Shown: piece after piece, positions 34,655 through 43,634 of the stretch
Numbering within the stretch: the stretch's first letter is position 1
How the letters are laid out: every line of letters begins with the position of its first letter
Origin: Clostridiales bacterium
GTDB lineage: Bacteria; Bacillota; Clostridia; Christensenellales; Aristaeellaceae
Direction: 5' to 3'
Length of the DNA stretch: 64,000 bases
NCBI GenBank assembly: GCA_004556155.1
Contig: SFIM01000003.1
Location: 62,001 to 126,000, forward strand
Program-made: the position numbers and the translations under genes
The notes under the pieces: generated by a model
Seen by the model: only the letters and a program-made list of their open reading frames with translations
What the model was told of the DNA's origin: nothing
The model's database searches: none

Positions 34655-35926
34655 ATGCATCAGATAACCGTCGTCTCCCTGGGCGCAGGCCCGCGCGAGC
34701 AATTGACCCTGGGCGCGCTGGAAACGCTGGAAAAGGCCAAGCGGCTCATCCTGCGCACCGGCGAAATTGACGCCGCCGCCTGCCTGCGCGAGCGCGGACT
34801 GCAATTTGAAACGCTGGACGAATTGCACGAGCAGTGCGAGGACTTTGATGCTTTCATCGCCGCGGCGGCAGAACGCGTCAAACGCGCCGCCGCGCGCGCC
34901 AACGCGGTCTATGCCGTGCTGGACGCGACCAATGATGAAACTGTGGCCGCTCTGCTGCATGCCTATCCCGATCACGTGCGCCTGGGCGCAGGCATGCCGC
35001 TGTATGCGCCGCTGCTGCAGGCTGCCGGGGCGCAGCTGCCCGCGCGCATTTGCAGTGCCACCTCACTGACCGTGCCCGAAACGCAGGACGGCCTGCTGGT
35101 AACGGAGATGAACACGCGCCAATTGGCTGGCGAATGCAAGCTGAAGCTGGCCGCCTGGTATGGCGACGAGGCGGAGGCGATGTTCTTCCCGCCCGCCAGG
35201 ACAGCCAAGCGTGAGTTTATCCGCATTCCGCTATATGAGCTGGATCGCCAGCCGCGCTATGATCACACCGCCGCCGTGTATCTGCCACCGGTGGAACTGA
35301 CGCGCAAGGAACGCTACGATCTATGGGATCTCACGCGCGTGCTGCGCCGTCTGCGCGGCGAAAACGGCTGCCCATGGGATCGGGAGCAGACGCACAAGAC
35401 GCTGGCACGCTATCTGATTGAGGAAGCCTACGAGACCTCGCAGGCCGTTAATGAAGAAGACTGGGATCATGTGGCCGAGGAGCTGGGCGACGTGCTGCTG
35501 CAGGTGTTCTTCCAGGCGGACATCGGCGCGCAGTACGGCACCTTTGAATTGAGCGATGTAACCACGGCCATCTGCCGCAAGATGATCGCCCGGCACACGC
35601 ACATTTTCGGCTCGACGCACTGCGACACGGCGGAGGAAGTGGCGCAAAGCTGGGAGCGTATGAAACAGCAGCAGCGCGGGAATAACACAATCGCGTCCAT
35701 GTTGGCCGATGTATCCTCCGATCTGCCCGCCCTGCTGCGCGCGGAGAAGGTGCTCAAGAAGCTACAGGCCAACGGGCTTGATTATCAGGCCCTGCTGGCG
35801 GACGATCCCGCCCTGCCGCTGCTGCGCAAGGTGGATGCCTTGCGCGGGCAATCCCTGTGCGCCGAGGAAAGCGTGCATCTGGCCCTGAAACGGCTGATAG
35901 AAGCCGTGGAAAAGCAGGAAAAATGA
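34655..35926 (+). CDS. YabN-type protein: tetrapyrrole methylase-like domain fused to MazG
   Basis: 423 residues in two domains. Residues 1 to about 220 are a SAM-dependent tetrapyrrole methylase-like (YabN_N) domain, starting ITVVSLGAGPREQLTLGAL. The rest is a MazG nucleoside triphosphate pyrophosphohydrolase domain with ENGCPWDREQTH near 255, EEAYE and the metal-binding EELGDVLLQVFFQ near 295. MazG removes non-canonical NTPs. ATG 34655 with AAGGATT upstream. It follows the flippase after 16 bases and precedes HU, the common Firmicute order. Confidence 0.92.
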   Translation: MHQITVVSLGAGPREQLTLGALETLEKAKRLILRTGEIDAAACLRERGLQFETLDELHEQCEDFDAFIAAAAERVKRAAARANAVYAVLDATNDETVAALLHAYPDHVRLGAGMPLYAPLLQAAGAQLPARICSATSLTVPETQDGLLVTEMNTRQLAGECKLKLAAWYGDEAEAMFFPPARTAKREFIRIPLYELDRQPRYDHTAAVYLPPVELTRKERYDLWDLTRVLRRLRGENGCPWDREQTHKTLARYLIEEAYETSQAVNEEDWDHVAEELGDVLLQVFFQADIGAQYGTFELSDVTTAICRKMIARHTHIFGSTHCDTAEEVAQSWERMKQQQRGNNTIASMLADVSSDLPALLRAEKVLKKLQANGLDYQALLADDPALPLLRKVDALRGQSLCAEESVHLALKRLIEAVEKQEK

Positions 35927-35955
35927 GCAAATTCGCTGGAAAATCAATGGAAAAC

Positions 35956-35983
35956 TTGACAAGCGGCCAAATCTATGTATACT
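35956..35983 (+). promoter_or_regulatory. sigma-A promoter of the HU gene
   Basis: TTGACA (35956-35961), 16 bases, TATACT (35978-35983). The leader carries two small hairpins (GCCCG/CGGGC and GGCAGC/GCTGCC) before AAGGAGG, possibly stabilising this abundant mRNA. Confidence 0.75.
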
Positions 35984-36061
35984 TTACAGGGACCTGAAAA
36001 AAACAGCCCGTTCTGCGGGCGTTGGCAGCATCGCTGCCCTTAAAAAAGGAGGAACTGAACC

Positions 36062-36337
36062 ATGAATAAAACTGAACTGATCAGCGCCGTCGCCGCCGCC
36101 ACCGAGCTGAGCCGCAAGGATGCCGACAAGGCCGTCAACGCCGCGGTGGAAGCCATCGTCGCCGCCCTCAAGGCTGGCGAGAAGGTGCAGATCGTGGGTC
36201 TGGGCGGCTTTGAAGTGAAAGAGCGCGCTGCCCGCGCTGCCCGCAATCCCCGTACTGGCGAAGAAATCCAGATCGCCGCTTCCAAGTCCGTTTCCTTCAA
36301 GCCCGGCAAGGCCCTCAAGGACGAAATCAACGGCTAA
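36062..36337 (+). CDS. hup: HU family DNA-binding protein
   Basis: 91-residue nucleoid protein. It begins [19 protein letters not shown] and has the [13 protein letters not shown] core and the DNA-grasping beta arm [12 protein letters not shown] with its conserved Pro. Full family length. AAGGAGG precedes the ATG. It has its own strong promoter and terminator, so it is expressed independently of the upstream MazG gene. Confidence 0.96.
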   Translation: MNKTELISAVAAATELSRKDADKAVNAAVEAIVAALKAGEKVQIVGLGGFEVKERAARAARNPRTGEEIQIAASKSVSFKPGKALKDEING

Positions 36338-36350
36338 TTCAGCTACAATA

Positions 36351-36398
36351 AAACACCCCCGGTTTGCTTCATTTAAGAAGCTGGCCGGGGGTGTTTTT
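36351..36398 (+). terminator. rho-independent terminator of HU
   Basis: Stem ACACCCCCGG/CCGGGGGTGT with an inner CTTC/GAAG pairing, then TTTTT. Confidence 0.85.
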
Positions 36399-36420
36399 GT
36401 AGATTTACGCTGGCTAAAGG

Positions 36421-36453
36421 ACGTTACTTTCTTTTAGTAAAAGAAAGTAACGT
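36421..36453. repeat. 15-base-pair perfect inverted repeat
   Basis: ACGTTACTTTCTTTT and its exact complement around AGT, followed by TTT. The GAAAGTAACG end recurs at 63493-63502, and a similar ACTTTCTT hairpin lies at 30118, so it seems related to the outer end of the dispersed inverted-repeat element. It could also act as a terminator between the convergent HU and DnaJ genes. Confidence 0.55.
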
Positions 36454-36463
36454 TTTCCCGCAT

Positions 36464-37126
36464 TTATATGCAGCAAAACCGCATGCCGCCGCAGCCACCG
36501 CCGCAGCACAGGTTAAACAGCAGGCACGTCAGGCAAGGGTTCTGGCACAGGCTTTGAACACCGCCAAAGTGCATGCCCTGCTGGCGGTAAGCCTGGCCGC
36601 CGCTGGTCATCTCCTGCAGGAAGGCCTGATACTCCGGATTGCCCGGCTCCATATTCACCGCCTGGCGCGCATAATTGAGCGCGGCAATATCATCCCCCAG
36701 ACCCTGGCGCGCGCGGCCGCTCAGATAAAACCATTCGGCAGTGTGCGCATCCATGCGGTTAAGCAGCTGCAGCGCCTCCATGTAGCGGCCAAAGCTCAGA
36801 TATTGACGCACGGTGGAAAACTCCGGCGCGCCCTGCGCCTGGCCATAGCCCTGCTGATAGCCGAACCCGCCAAAGCCCGCGAAGGGATTATAATATCCCT
36901 GCGGCCCGGCGCTTTGCTGATAGGAGGAGGATGCGCGCCCGCCGTTTTTGCGCATGTCCATGATCTGGGCATAGGCCTCATTTACCTGCATCATCTTCTT
37001 TTCGGCCTCTTCGGAGCCGTTGTTGCGGTCAGGATGATACAGCTTGGCCATCTTGCGGTACGCGGCCTTCACCTCATCGTCCGTAGCGGAGGGAGAGATA
37101 CCCAGCACCTGATACGGATCGGTCAT
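36464..37126 (-). CDS. DnaJ-domain protein with Cys-rich C-terminus
   Basis: 220 residues. The N-terminal J domain (about 2-60) starts DPYQVLGISPSATDDEVKAA and contains the HPD tripeptide in KLYHPDRNNG, which activates Hsp70 ATPase. A Gly/Tyr/Gln-rich linker and a TPR-like segment (YMEALQLLNRMDAHTAEWFY) follow. The tail is unusual, with CQNPCLTCLLFNLCCGGGC and a final FCCI, about nine Cys in the last 30 residues. It lacks the DnaJ zinc-finger and substrate domains. Its ATG overlaps the stop of the DUF5685 gene (ATGA), so the two proteins likely work together. Confidence 0.85.
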   Translation of the reverse strand: MTDPYQVLGISPSATDDEVKAAYRKMAKLYHPDRNNGSEEAEKKMMQVNEAYAQIMDMRKNGGRASSSYQQSAGPQGYYNPFAGFGGFGYQQGYGQAQGAPEFSTVRQYLSFGRYMEALQLLNRMDAHTAEWFYLSGRARQGLGDDIAALNYARQAVNMEPGNPEYQAFLQEMTSGGQAYRQQGMHFGGVQSLCQNPCLTCLLFNLCCGGGCGGMRFCCI

Positions 37127-37956
37127 TGCTTCTTTTCCTTTCGTTTCTGCTGCAGATAGGCATACCGGCTCCACACGCCGGAATAGAGGATGTTGCGCAG
37201 CAGCGCGGCATCCTGCTCGATGGGCAGATAGTCAAAGGCTTCCACGCACTGCGCCATCTCCATATTCAGGATATCCGCCATGCGCGCTTCATAATCCTGC
37301 TCCTGATGCAGGGCGGTCAGCGGATTAAAGCGCCCCGCCCGCACGTCCTGATCATAGTCCTCATAAGCGTCCATCAGATAGATAAAGCGGCCCAGCGCCG
37401 CGCCCATGCGCTCCAGCGCAGGGGCAAACACATCCTGCCGCCAGGCAAAGCACGCGCCCAGCATCTGCCCGGCCGGGCGGCACAACGCATCGATATCCTG
37501 ACAGCGCTGCTTTTCCATTTCATCCAGCGCGTTCAGGCTGTCGCGCACCTTTTCGCACACCTCGGGATGCGCCTGACGCACCTGGCGATACGCGCGGCGC
37601 AGCGCGCGCAGGCCGATCTTGCCCCGCAGCGCGCCCTCATCCTGCGCGTCGTCCCGGCACTTATAATAGGCCAGCAGGATGTTCATGTCCGCCGCATAAT
37701 CCGTGGCGGCGCTTTGCGTGTACGGGCGCTTTTTCAGGGGATGCAGCGGGCAGCGGAGCGCGCCCTGCGTCTCCTCCGGCTCGTACAGGGCTGACAGCAG
37801 CATGCTCAGGAAGGTCATATCGTTGCTCAGCGTCAGCCGTCCGGCGTCGCCATAGCGCGCCTTCAGCGCGCGGCACAGCCCGCAATAGCAGGCGCGAAAG
37901 CGCTGCTTTTCGCCTTCCTCCAGCGTCTGCGGATTGACCAGCACATACCCGAACAC
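37123..37956 (-). CDS. DUF5685 family protein
   Basis: 277 residues of a mostly helical Clostridia-restricted family. Features: MFGYVLVN start, an N-terminal Cys pair in CYCGLCRALKARYG near residues 23-36, LTLSNDMTFL and an acidic motif LMDAYEDYDQD near 195, resembling the metal-binding Asp motif of squalene/phytoene synthase-like folds (an inference). GTG start at 37956 with AAGGAGG eight bases upstream. It is translationally coupled to the downstream DnaJ-domain gene. Biochemical activity unknown. Confidence 0.78.
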   Translation of the reverse strand: MFGYVLVNPQTLEEGEKQRFRACYCGLCRALKARYGDAGRLTLSNDMTFLSMLLSALYEPEETQGALRCPLHPLKKRPYTQSAATDYAADMNILLAYYKCRDDAQDEGALRGKIGLRALRRAYRQVRQAHPEVCEKVRDSLNALDEMEKQRCQDIDALCRPAGQMLGACFAWRQDVFAPALERMGAALGRFIYLMDAYEDYDQDVRAGRFNPLTALHQEQDYEARMADILNMEMAQCVEAFDYLPIEQDAALLRNILYSGVWSRYAYLQQKRKEKKQ

Positions 37957-38042
37957 CCGTGATCCCTCCTTGCCGGGACGGCGGCCCTTTCTGGCCGCCG
38001 TCTATAGTATAACGCGAAAATATAAAGTAACTATAAACAAAT

Positions 38043-38906
38043 TTAGAACTCAATCACCATGCCATCGTAGGATATGATAAATCCGGGCAGCAAGGCCTGC
38101 ATATCCGCATAGGGACGCACACCATTGTGGGAGAAATGATTGGCCACAAAGATGGTCTTATCATCCGCCGCGCCACGCTGCTTCAGCTGCTCACGGCACT
38201 TGAGATCCTCAGCATAGCCCATATGGCCTACGCTCTTGGGCGCGTTACCGCCATAGGTGCAGTCCAGCGTAACCAGATCCAGACGCTTGCTGGCCAGGAA
38301 GTCCAGATCTTCGGCCGTAAAGCCCGCGCAGTCGTGTGCGTACAGCAGGCGCTTTCCATCCTTTTCAATCAGGTAAATGAATGCCTGCTCCATGCGGGAA
38401 TAGGTTTTGCCCTCAAAGGTAACCAGATTCTCCTGCGGCGGATTGGGCTCGCGATGCAGATAATGCACTGCCTGCAGAGGCGTTACCTGATAGCCCTCGA
38501 TCTCCACCGTTTCAAAGGCGGTCAGCTGCTGAAAGCCGATGCGCGCGCTCAGGCGGGGAGCAATCTTCTTGCCCACGGCAGCGTTGCCATACACCGTCAG
38601 CATGCGCTCATCCGTCAGATGAGAAAAGCTCGGCTGGCGATAGCCCAGCTCGTCCACCGCCAAATGATCGGGGTGCGAGTGCGTAACCAGCAGCGTGTGC
38701 ACGCGGGTATAATCCAGATGGTTCGCCAGCATCTGCGCATAGGAATCGGGGCCAAAATCGATTTTGATCACATCGTCCAGCATTGCGCCCGCGCGCATGC
38801 GGATTTCCTTGCCGCCGGTCTTATAGGCATACTGGCAGGCAGGACAATTACAAAACAGCGCCGGAATCCCCTCCGCCGCCGAGGTACCGAGAAATTGAAG
38901 CTTCAT
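38043..38906 (-). CDS. MBL-fold metallo-hydrolase, PhnP-like
   Basis: 287-residue metallo-beta-lactamase-fold hydrolase. The first line reads MKLQFLGTSAAEGIPALFCN, with a CNCPAC segment as in PhnP/lipoate-type phosphodiesterases, and the metal-binding HSHPDHL near residue 75. Downstream ligands are visible in LLYAHDCAGF near 190 and NHFSHNG near 257. Likely a cytoplasmic phosphodiesterase acting on cyclic or small phosphodiesters; exact substrate unknown. AAGGAGG precedes the ATG. Confidence 0.87.
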   Translation of the reverse strand: MKLQFLGTSAAEGIPALFCNCPACQYAYKTGGKEIRMRAGAMLDDVIKIDFGPDSYAQMLANHLDYTRVHTLLVTHSHPDHLAVDELGYRQPSFSHLTDERMLTVYGNAAVGKKIAPRLSARIGFQQLTAFETVEIEGYQVTPLQAVHYLHREPNPPQENLVTFEGKTYSRMEQAFIYLIEKDGKRLLYAHDCAGFTAEDLDFLASKRLDLVTLDCTYGGNAPKSVGHMGYAEDLKCREQLKQRGAADDKTIFVANHFSHNGVRPYADMQALLPGFIISYDGMVIEF

Positions 38907-39064
38907 TCTAACAGCCTCCTTCGTATAATCGTGTTGATTATACCGTTTTGGCCCCCGCCGGTCAAGTCTTGCCCGCCGACGGTCTAAATTTCGCCTGCTT
39001 TGTTCATGTTAGGTTGACAAAAGCGTGGTATAATATGGGTGACGATATAGAGGAGGCCGCCGTT

Positions 39065-39478
39065 ATGAATTTCTGGCAGCGCATGAAAGATTCCCTGACC
39101 CGCTGGATGTACGGCCGCTATGGGGCCGATCAGCTTTCCCGCGTGATCCTGTACGCCAGCCTGTTTTTGCTGTTCGTATCCTTCTTTACGGGGCTGCTGT
39201 TGCCCTTTTATCTGTCCATCGCGGGCTATGGCTGGATGATCTTCCGCATGTTCTCGCGCAACCTGCAAAAGCGCGCGCATGAGAACGAAATCTACCTGCA
39301 GAAGACCAACAAATGGCGCACCAGCCTGCACCAGGCGCGCGTGCGCTTTAAAAACCGCAAGCAATACAAATACTTTAAGTGCCCGCAGTGCGGCGTGCGC
39401 CTACGGCTGACGCGCGGCTGCGGCGAAAAGAACATTGTGTGCAGCCAGTGCAAGCACACCTTCCATGTAAAGGCCTGA
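39065..39478 (+). CDS. membrane protein with C-terminal zinc ribbon
   Basis: 137 residues: a basic N-terminus, a hydrophobic block (VILYASLFLLFVSFFTGLLL and following, near 28-60, one or two membrane spans), a basic linker and a C-terminal zinc ribbon, CPQCGVRLRL and CSQCKHTF, with four Cys in CxxC pairs. GAGGAGGCC precedes the ATG at 39065. Followed after 14 bases by another membrane protein gene, so probably co-transcribed. Function unknown; the ribbon suggests a cytoplasmic interaction surface. Confidence 0.75.
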   Translation: MNFWQRMKDSLTRWMYGRYGADQLSRVILYASLFLLFVSFFTGLLLPFYLSIAGYGWMIFRMFSRNLQKRAHENEIYLQKTNKWRTSLHQARVRFKNRKQYKYFKCPQCGVRLRLTRGCGEKNIVCSQCKHTFHVKA

Positions 39479-39492
39479 AAGGAGCTGTCCGC

Positions 39493-40230
39493 ATGAAGCC
39501 CTCCCAAACCCGCGCGCAAAAATGGACGCGCGTGATTTACACGCTCGTCCTGCTCAGCTTTATCCTGCCGGTTGGTTATCTGATTTACCGCCTGATCTTC
39601 TGGGATGAGGCCGCCGCCCAGGCGCTGGAGCGCACGCGCGCAGATTACGCACTGATGCTGCTGCAGTGCCTGCTGGGCATCGTGGTGATTCACCTGCCCA
39701 CCTTCCTGACCCGCCGTTTTCGCTTTGAGCTGCCGGCGGCGCTGTACATCATGTATATCCTGTTTCTGTACGGCGCAATCTTCCTGGGCGAGGTGCGTTC
39801 CTTCTACTACATGGTGCCGCACTGGGATGTATTTCTGCACGCTTTCAGCTCGCTGATGGCGGGCTCCTTTGGCTTTATGGTGGTGGCGCTGCTCAACCGC
39901 AACGAGCGCGTGCCCATCCACCTGTCCCCTTTCTTTGTGGCGCTGTTCGCCTTCTGCTTTGCCGTAACCATCGGCGCGGTATGGGAAATCTATGAATTTT
40001 CCTTTGACGGCCTGCTGGGCCTGAACATGCAAAAATTCATGACCGGCGACGGCGAGGTGCTGGTAGGCCGCGCCGCCCTTACCGATACCATGAAGGATAT
40101 CATCGTCGATTGCCTGGGTGCGCTCACCGCCTCCGTGGCGGGCTATATCTCCCTGAAAAACGGCCGCGGCTGGGCCAGCGATATGATCGCCCAGCACAGC
40201 CAAAAACGCGATCAGAAAGGCGCAAAATAA
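39493..40230 (+). CDS. integral membrane protein, DUF2238/YjdF-like
   Basis: 245 residues with about six membrane segments. Conserved-looking features are HWDVFLHAFSSLMAGSFGF near residue 114 and TIGAVWEIYEFSFD near 160, the pattern of the YjdF (DUF2238) family, whose charged residues lie within the membrane. GAAAGGAGC precedes the ATG. Forms a two-gene unit with the zinc-ribbon membrane protein. Physiological role unknown. Confidence 0.75.
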   Translation: MKPSQTRAQKWTRVIYTLVLLSFILPVGYLIYRLIFWDEAAAQALERTRADYALMLLQCLLGIVVIHLPTFLTRRFRFELPAALYIMYILFLYGAIFLGEVRSFYYMVPHWDVFLHAFSSLMAGSFGFMVVALLNRNERVPIHLSPFFVALFAFCFAVTIGAVWEIYEFSFDGLLGLNMQKFMTGDGEVLVGRAALTDTMKDIIVDCLGALTASVAGYISLKNGRGWASDMIAQHSQKRDQKGAK

Positions 40231-40266
40231 CGCACAAAGGTCAGGAAGAGAGAGGTGCGCGTTTCC

Positions 40267-40833
40267 ATGAGGGCGTTCAATGGAAAATCCCGCATATGAA
40301 TCTGGCTCCTGCGTTTGTTGATCATCGCAGCTTTGTTGGCATGCGTCATCCTTGCATATCATCACTATATGTTCGGAAACATAAAAGTGAATAGGCAGTA
40401 TATCACCAGTGAGAATTTGAATTTGATTATAGAAAATCGTGAAAAGTTAATTCAAAGCGGTTTGTTTGATCCATGGGAAGGAAAGGTATATTTCGATATG
40501 GATCTGGTAAACCTGTGGCAATTTGAAAAGATGATATACCATTGTCCGGAAAACCCCAATATTTTATTTGCAATTTACTACCCTGAGGAGTTATGGTGGG
40601 AAAATTACTATCCTGATACGCATGTGCCTTATGATCCAACTGTTGGAGCTACTTATGAAAGAAACGGTTTCCCATCCATCTTTTATCAGCTTGGCAGGCG
40701 TGAAGATTGCACCTCGACCATTTGGGTTGACAACGGGCTCTGCCTTATATATGCAAAATTTCTGAATACAGATGGCACAGCCCGCGATTTCGACGCGATC
40801 ATGAAGCAAATAATCGATACCGTTTCCCAGTAA
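40267..40833 (+). pseudogene. small membrane-anchored protein with an in-frame TGA at codon 11
   Basis: From the ATG at 40267 (GGAAGAGAGAGG upstream) the frame reads MRAFNGKSRI, then TGA at 40297-40299, then IWLLRLLIIAALLACVILAYHHY and on to 40833. The TGA interrupts what looks like a normal N-terminus, a basic stretch followed by a membrane anchor. A TTG at 40315 could restart translation inside the anchor, but no ribosome binding site supports it. The extracytoplasmic part (about 150 residues, Trp- and Tyr-rich, with CPENP and EDCTSTIWVDNGLC) belongs to no family I recognise. Its AT-rich codon use contrasts with its neighbours, suggesting recent acquisition. Confidence 0.55.
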
Positions 40834-40962
40834 TGCACATTCTGCGGATATGGAACGCATCCGCCCGGAGGATTCTGATTGCCGCAGCCTGCCGCGAGAA
40901 GGCGCGGTCGTTCGCCTGTTCCAGGGGCGCTATCCTGATGATTTAGTGTGCAATTAAACAAC

Positions 40963-40992
40963 AAAGCCGCGTACGCAATGATACGCGGCTTT
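40963..40992 (-). terminator. terminator of the ABC-GDPD operon (bidirectional)
   Basis: Eleven-base-pair perfect stem AAAGCCGCGTA/TACGCGGCTTT with an eight-base loop, T-rich on both sides; it lies between convergent genes. Confidence 0.75.
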
Positions 40993-41019
40993 GCCGTTTA
41001 ATGGGACTTGTTTTTCGTC

Positions 41020-41895
41020 TTATTCTACGCCCAGGATTTTTTGCCGGTACTGATAAAGAATCGCGGGCCAGTCGGTCTGAATGATATCGATCTTCTTTTC
41101 AAACAGCTTGCCCCAGCCCAGCGCGGGATCCTGCAGGATGGACACGTCGTCGTCCAGCTTCGCATACAGCGGCTTGGTTCTCACGTCTCCCAGCGTAATG
41201 GCGTTTACCCAGGCGTACAGGTTTCTGTCGTGGATTTTCTGGATGCACGCATCGGAGAACAGATCCGTCTGCGCATCAAAGGCGATGATCTCGCAGCCCA
41301 CAACATTCAGGTCGGGATAGCTCAGCGCCGCTTCCACATCCTCAAAGCTGTAGCAGATGGGCATGAACATATACTTAACCGGGTGGGCGTTCAACAGCTC
41401 ATACGCCTCTTTGGCCTTCAGCGGCGCCTTGAGCACCACCTGATATTTGGCGTTGGGATAGCGATCCAGCACCTCCAGCAGCTGGGGGATGATGTTCCAC
41501 GCGCGGTCAATATTCAGCAGCTCGCCATGCGAAAGGAAATCCAGCACCTCAGTCAGGCGGTTAATCCGCGCCGCGGTCGGCTCGTTGCAGGTGTTGATGG
41601 GATGGTAGGCTTCCACCTCTTTGGAGTCCATCTCGCGAATTCCCTTATCCACGCCAAACACGCGCTTTTCATTGCCGTCATGGAAGGAATACAGCACGCC
41701 GTCTGTGGTCGCGTTCACATCGGATTCCACCATGTCCGCGCCCATTTGGAGCGCGGCGGCATATGCGCCGATGGTATTCTGGGTAATATTGCCGCCCCAG
41801 CTGCCGCGATGCACGGCGATCAGGCATTTTTTCTGCGCCAGCTTTTGGCTCAGCGGCGTATTGATCTGCGCGTAGCGCGCTTGTCCAAGGGCCAT
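41020..41895 (-). CDS. glycerophosphodiester phosphodiesterase, operon-linked
   Basis: 291-residue GDPD. AVHRGSWGGNITQNT near residue 27, MVESDVNATTDG near 54 and FHDGNEKRV near 70 carry the catalytic His residues and metal ligands. No signal peptide, so it acts on imported substrate. ATG 41895 is chosen since AAGGAG lies eight bases upstream; a GTG nine bases earlier is also possible. It is the last gene of a binding protein-ATPase-permease operon, overlapping the permease region, and so probably hydrolyses what that importer brings in. It is not closely similar to the shorter GDPD at 12464. Confidence 0.9.
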   Translation of the reverse strand: MALGQARYAQINTPLSQKLAQKKCLIAVHRGSWGGNITQNTIGAYAAALQMGADMVESDVNATTDGVLYSFHDGNEKRVFGVDKGIREMDSKEVEAYHPINTCNEPTAARINRLTEVLDFLSHGELLNIDRAWNIIPQLLEVLDRYPNAKYQVVLKAPLKAKEAYELLNAHPVKYMFMPICYSFEDVEAALSYPDLNVVGCEIIAFDAQTDLFSDACIQKIHDRNLYAWVNAITLGDVRTKPLYAKLDDDVSILQDPALGWGKLFEKKIDIIQTDWPAILYQYRQKILGVE

Positions 41896-41900
41896 ATCGA

Positions 41901-43622
41901 TCACTCCTTCATGTTGTCCCTGCCGCCGCGGCCATAAACCAGATACAGCACAACGGCGGAAATAATCATCATCAGTACGGCATAAACAAAGGTCAGCGCC
42001 ATGCCGTTGGGGTTGTTCATATCATTGGTCAGCGATTTAATCTGCACGCCCAGCGTCGGGTTCAGGGGATGATACAGGAACGCGGACATGTCATAGTCGC
42101 TGATCAGCGCGTTGAAATTCAGCGCCGCAATGGCCATCACGGTGGGCAGGATGACGGGGAAGATCACGCGGCGGAAGGTGTACATTTCGCCCGCGCCCAG
42201 GTTCTTGGAGGCGTCCTCCAGCGCGTCGTCCAGCGAGAAGAACGCGGCCTTGGTCATGCGCATGGTGAAGGGCAGCTTGATGATCACATAGCCGATCAGC
42301 AGGATCACCATCGTGCCCGTCAGCACCTGGTTAAACATGTACGGGCGGCGCACGTTGAAGGCCATCATCAGGCCCAGGGCGATCATCGTGGTGGGCAGCA
42401 GCCAGGGAATCATCAGGCTGTATTCCAGCACGCTGGCAGACCTGGCCTTTTTATGCTTCTGGATATAGCGGCAGGCGACGACAACAATTACGCCGACAAT
42501 GACCGCCGCCAGCGCGGAATACACAATGCTGACCACAAACGGGCGATAGTTGCTCAGGCTTTGCAGCAGATACTTGTAGTTTTCCAGCGTAAAGGACGAG
42601 AGCGTCAGCGTGCGCGTGCCGATGGATTTGCTGTCGGTAAAGGAGAACAGCACGATCAGCACGACCGGCAGGACATAGATCACAAACAGCACATAGGCAT
42701 ACACATGCGCCAGCACATTGAGGACGGGGTTGGTGATCTTCTGCTTGACGATCTTGGTTTTTACCTTGGAAACGGACATGTAGTGCCCGCGCTTTTCAAT
42801 CTGCGTCATGATGAACAGCAGCAGCATCGTGGCAAAACCCAGCACCAGGGAAAGCAACGCCGCCAGATCCTTGGACGAAACCGTATCCGCAAACGTCTTG
42901 ATCATCGGGTTGATCGTCTGGAATTCCGTGCCGCCAACCAGCATTGGCGCGCTCATGGCGGACAGGCCTGTAATGAACGTCAGGATGGTCACGGCGAACA
43001 GGCTGGGCAGCAGCACCGGCAGCACAACGCGGCGCAGGATATAGAATTGACCCGCGCCCATATTGCGCGCCGCCTCCACCGTCTGAAAGTCCACCGAGCG
43101 CATGGCGTTGCGCAGGAAGATCATATGGTTGGACGTGCAGCTGAAGGTCATCACAAACAGCACCGCGCCATAGCCCTGGAACCAGGAGGCATTCATATTC
43201 GGGAACACCTGCACAAGCAGCTTGGTCAAAAAGCCGCTGCTGCCATAGATGAACTTATAGCCGGACACCAGCGTGATGCCGCCGTAAATCAGCGTCGTCA
43301 TGTAGCCCAGGCGCAGGATGTTCGCACCCTTGATATCAAAGTACTCCGTCAAAAGCACCAGCGTGATGCCGACAAAGCCAACCGTAATGGAAAGCGTCGG
43401 CGCCAGGATGAACGAATTGCGCAGCGCTTTCATAGCGCGCTTGGATTTGAGCAGCTTGCGAATCGGCTCTGTCGAGAAGTTACCGTCCGCAAAGAAAACC
43501 GTTTTAAGCAAATTCAGGTTTGGCAAAACCAGGCAGGCCAGAATAAACCAGGCGAAAAACAGAAACATCAGCGCCTTGCCTGGTGTGATTCTGATTTTCT
43601 TGCGCCTCATATTGATTGTCAT
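41901..43622 (-). CDS. ABC transporter permease, fused double-domain FbpB/AfuB type
   Basis: 573 residues, two permease domains in tandem as in FbpB/AfuB/ThiP proteins, about twelve membrane segments. EAA-type loops appear in the first half (VEAARNMGAGQFYILRRVVLP) and the second (EDASKNLGAGEMYTFRRVIFP). GAGGAGG precedes the ATG. Partner of the ATPase upstream and the binding protein. The family includes ferric, polyamine, thiamine and sugar-phosphate importers; linkage to a GDPD points to an organophosphate. Confidence 0.9.
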   Translation of the reverse strand: MTINMRRKKIRITPGKALMFLFFAWFILACLVLPNLNLLKTVFFADGNFSTEPIRKLLKSKRAMKALRNSFILAPTLSITVGFVGITLVLLTEYFDIKGANILRLGYMTTLIYGGITLVSGYKFIYGSSGFLTKLLVQVFPNMNASWFQGYGAVLFVMTFSCTSNHMIFLRNAMRSVDFQTVEAARNMGAGQFYILRRVVLPVLLPSLFAVTILTFITGLSAMSAPMLVGGTEFQTINPMIKTFADTVSSKDLAALLSLVLGFATMLLLFIMTQIEKRGHYMSVSKVKTKIVKQKITNPVLNVLAHVYAYVLFVIYVLPVVLIVLFSFTDSKSIGTRTLTLSSFTLENYKYLLQSLSNYRPFVVSIVYSALAAVIVGVIVVVACRYIQKHKKARSASVLEYSLMIPWLLPTTMIALGLMMAFNVRRPYMFNQVLTGTMVILLIGYVIIKLPFTMRMTKAAFFSLDDALEDASKNLGAGEMYTFRRVIFPVILPTVMAIAALNFNALISDYDMSAFLYHPLNPTLGVQIKSLTNDMNNPNGMALTFVYAVLMMIISAVVLYLVYGRGGRDNMKE

Positions 43623-43634
43623 AGACGCGCCTCC

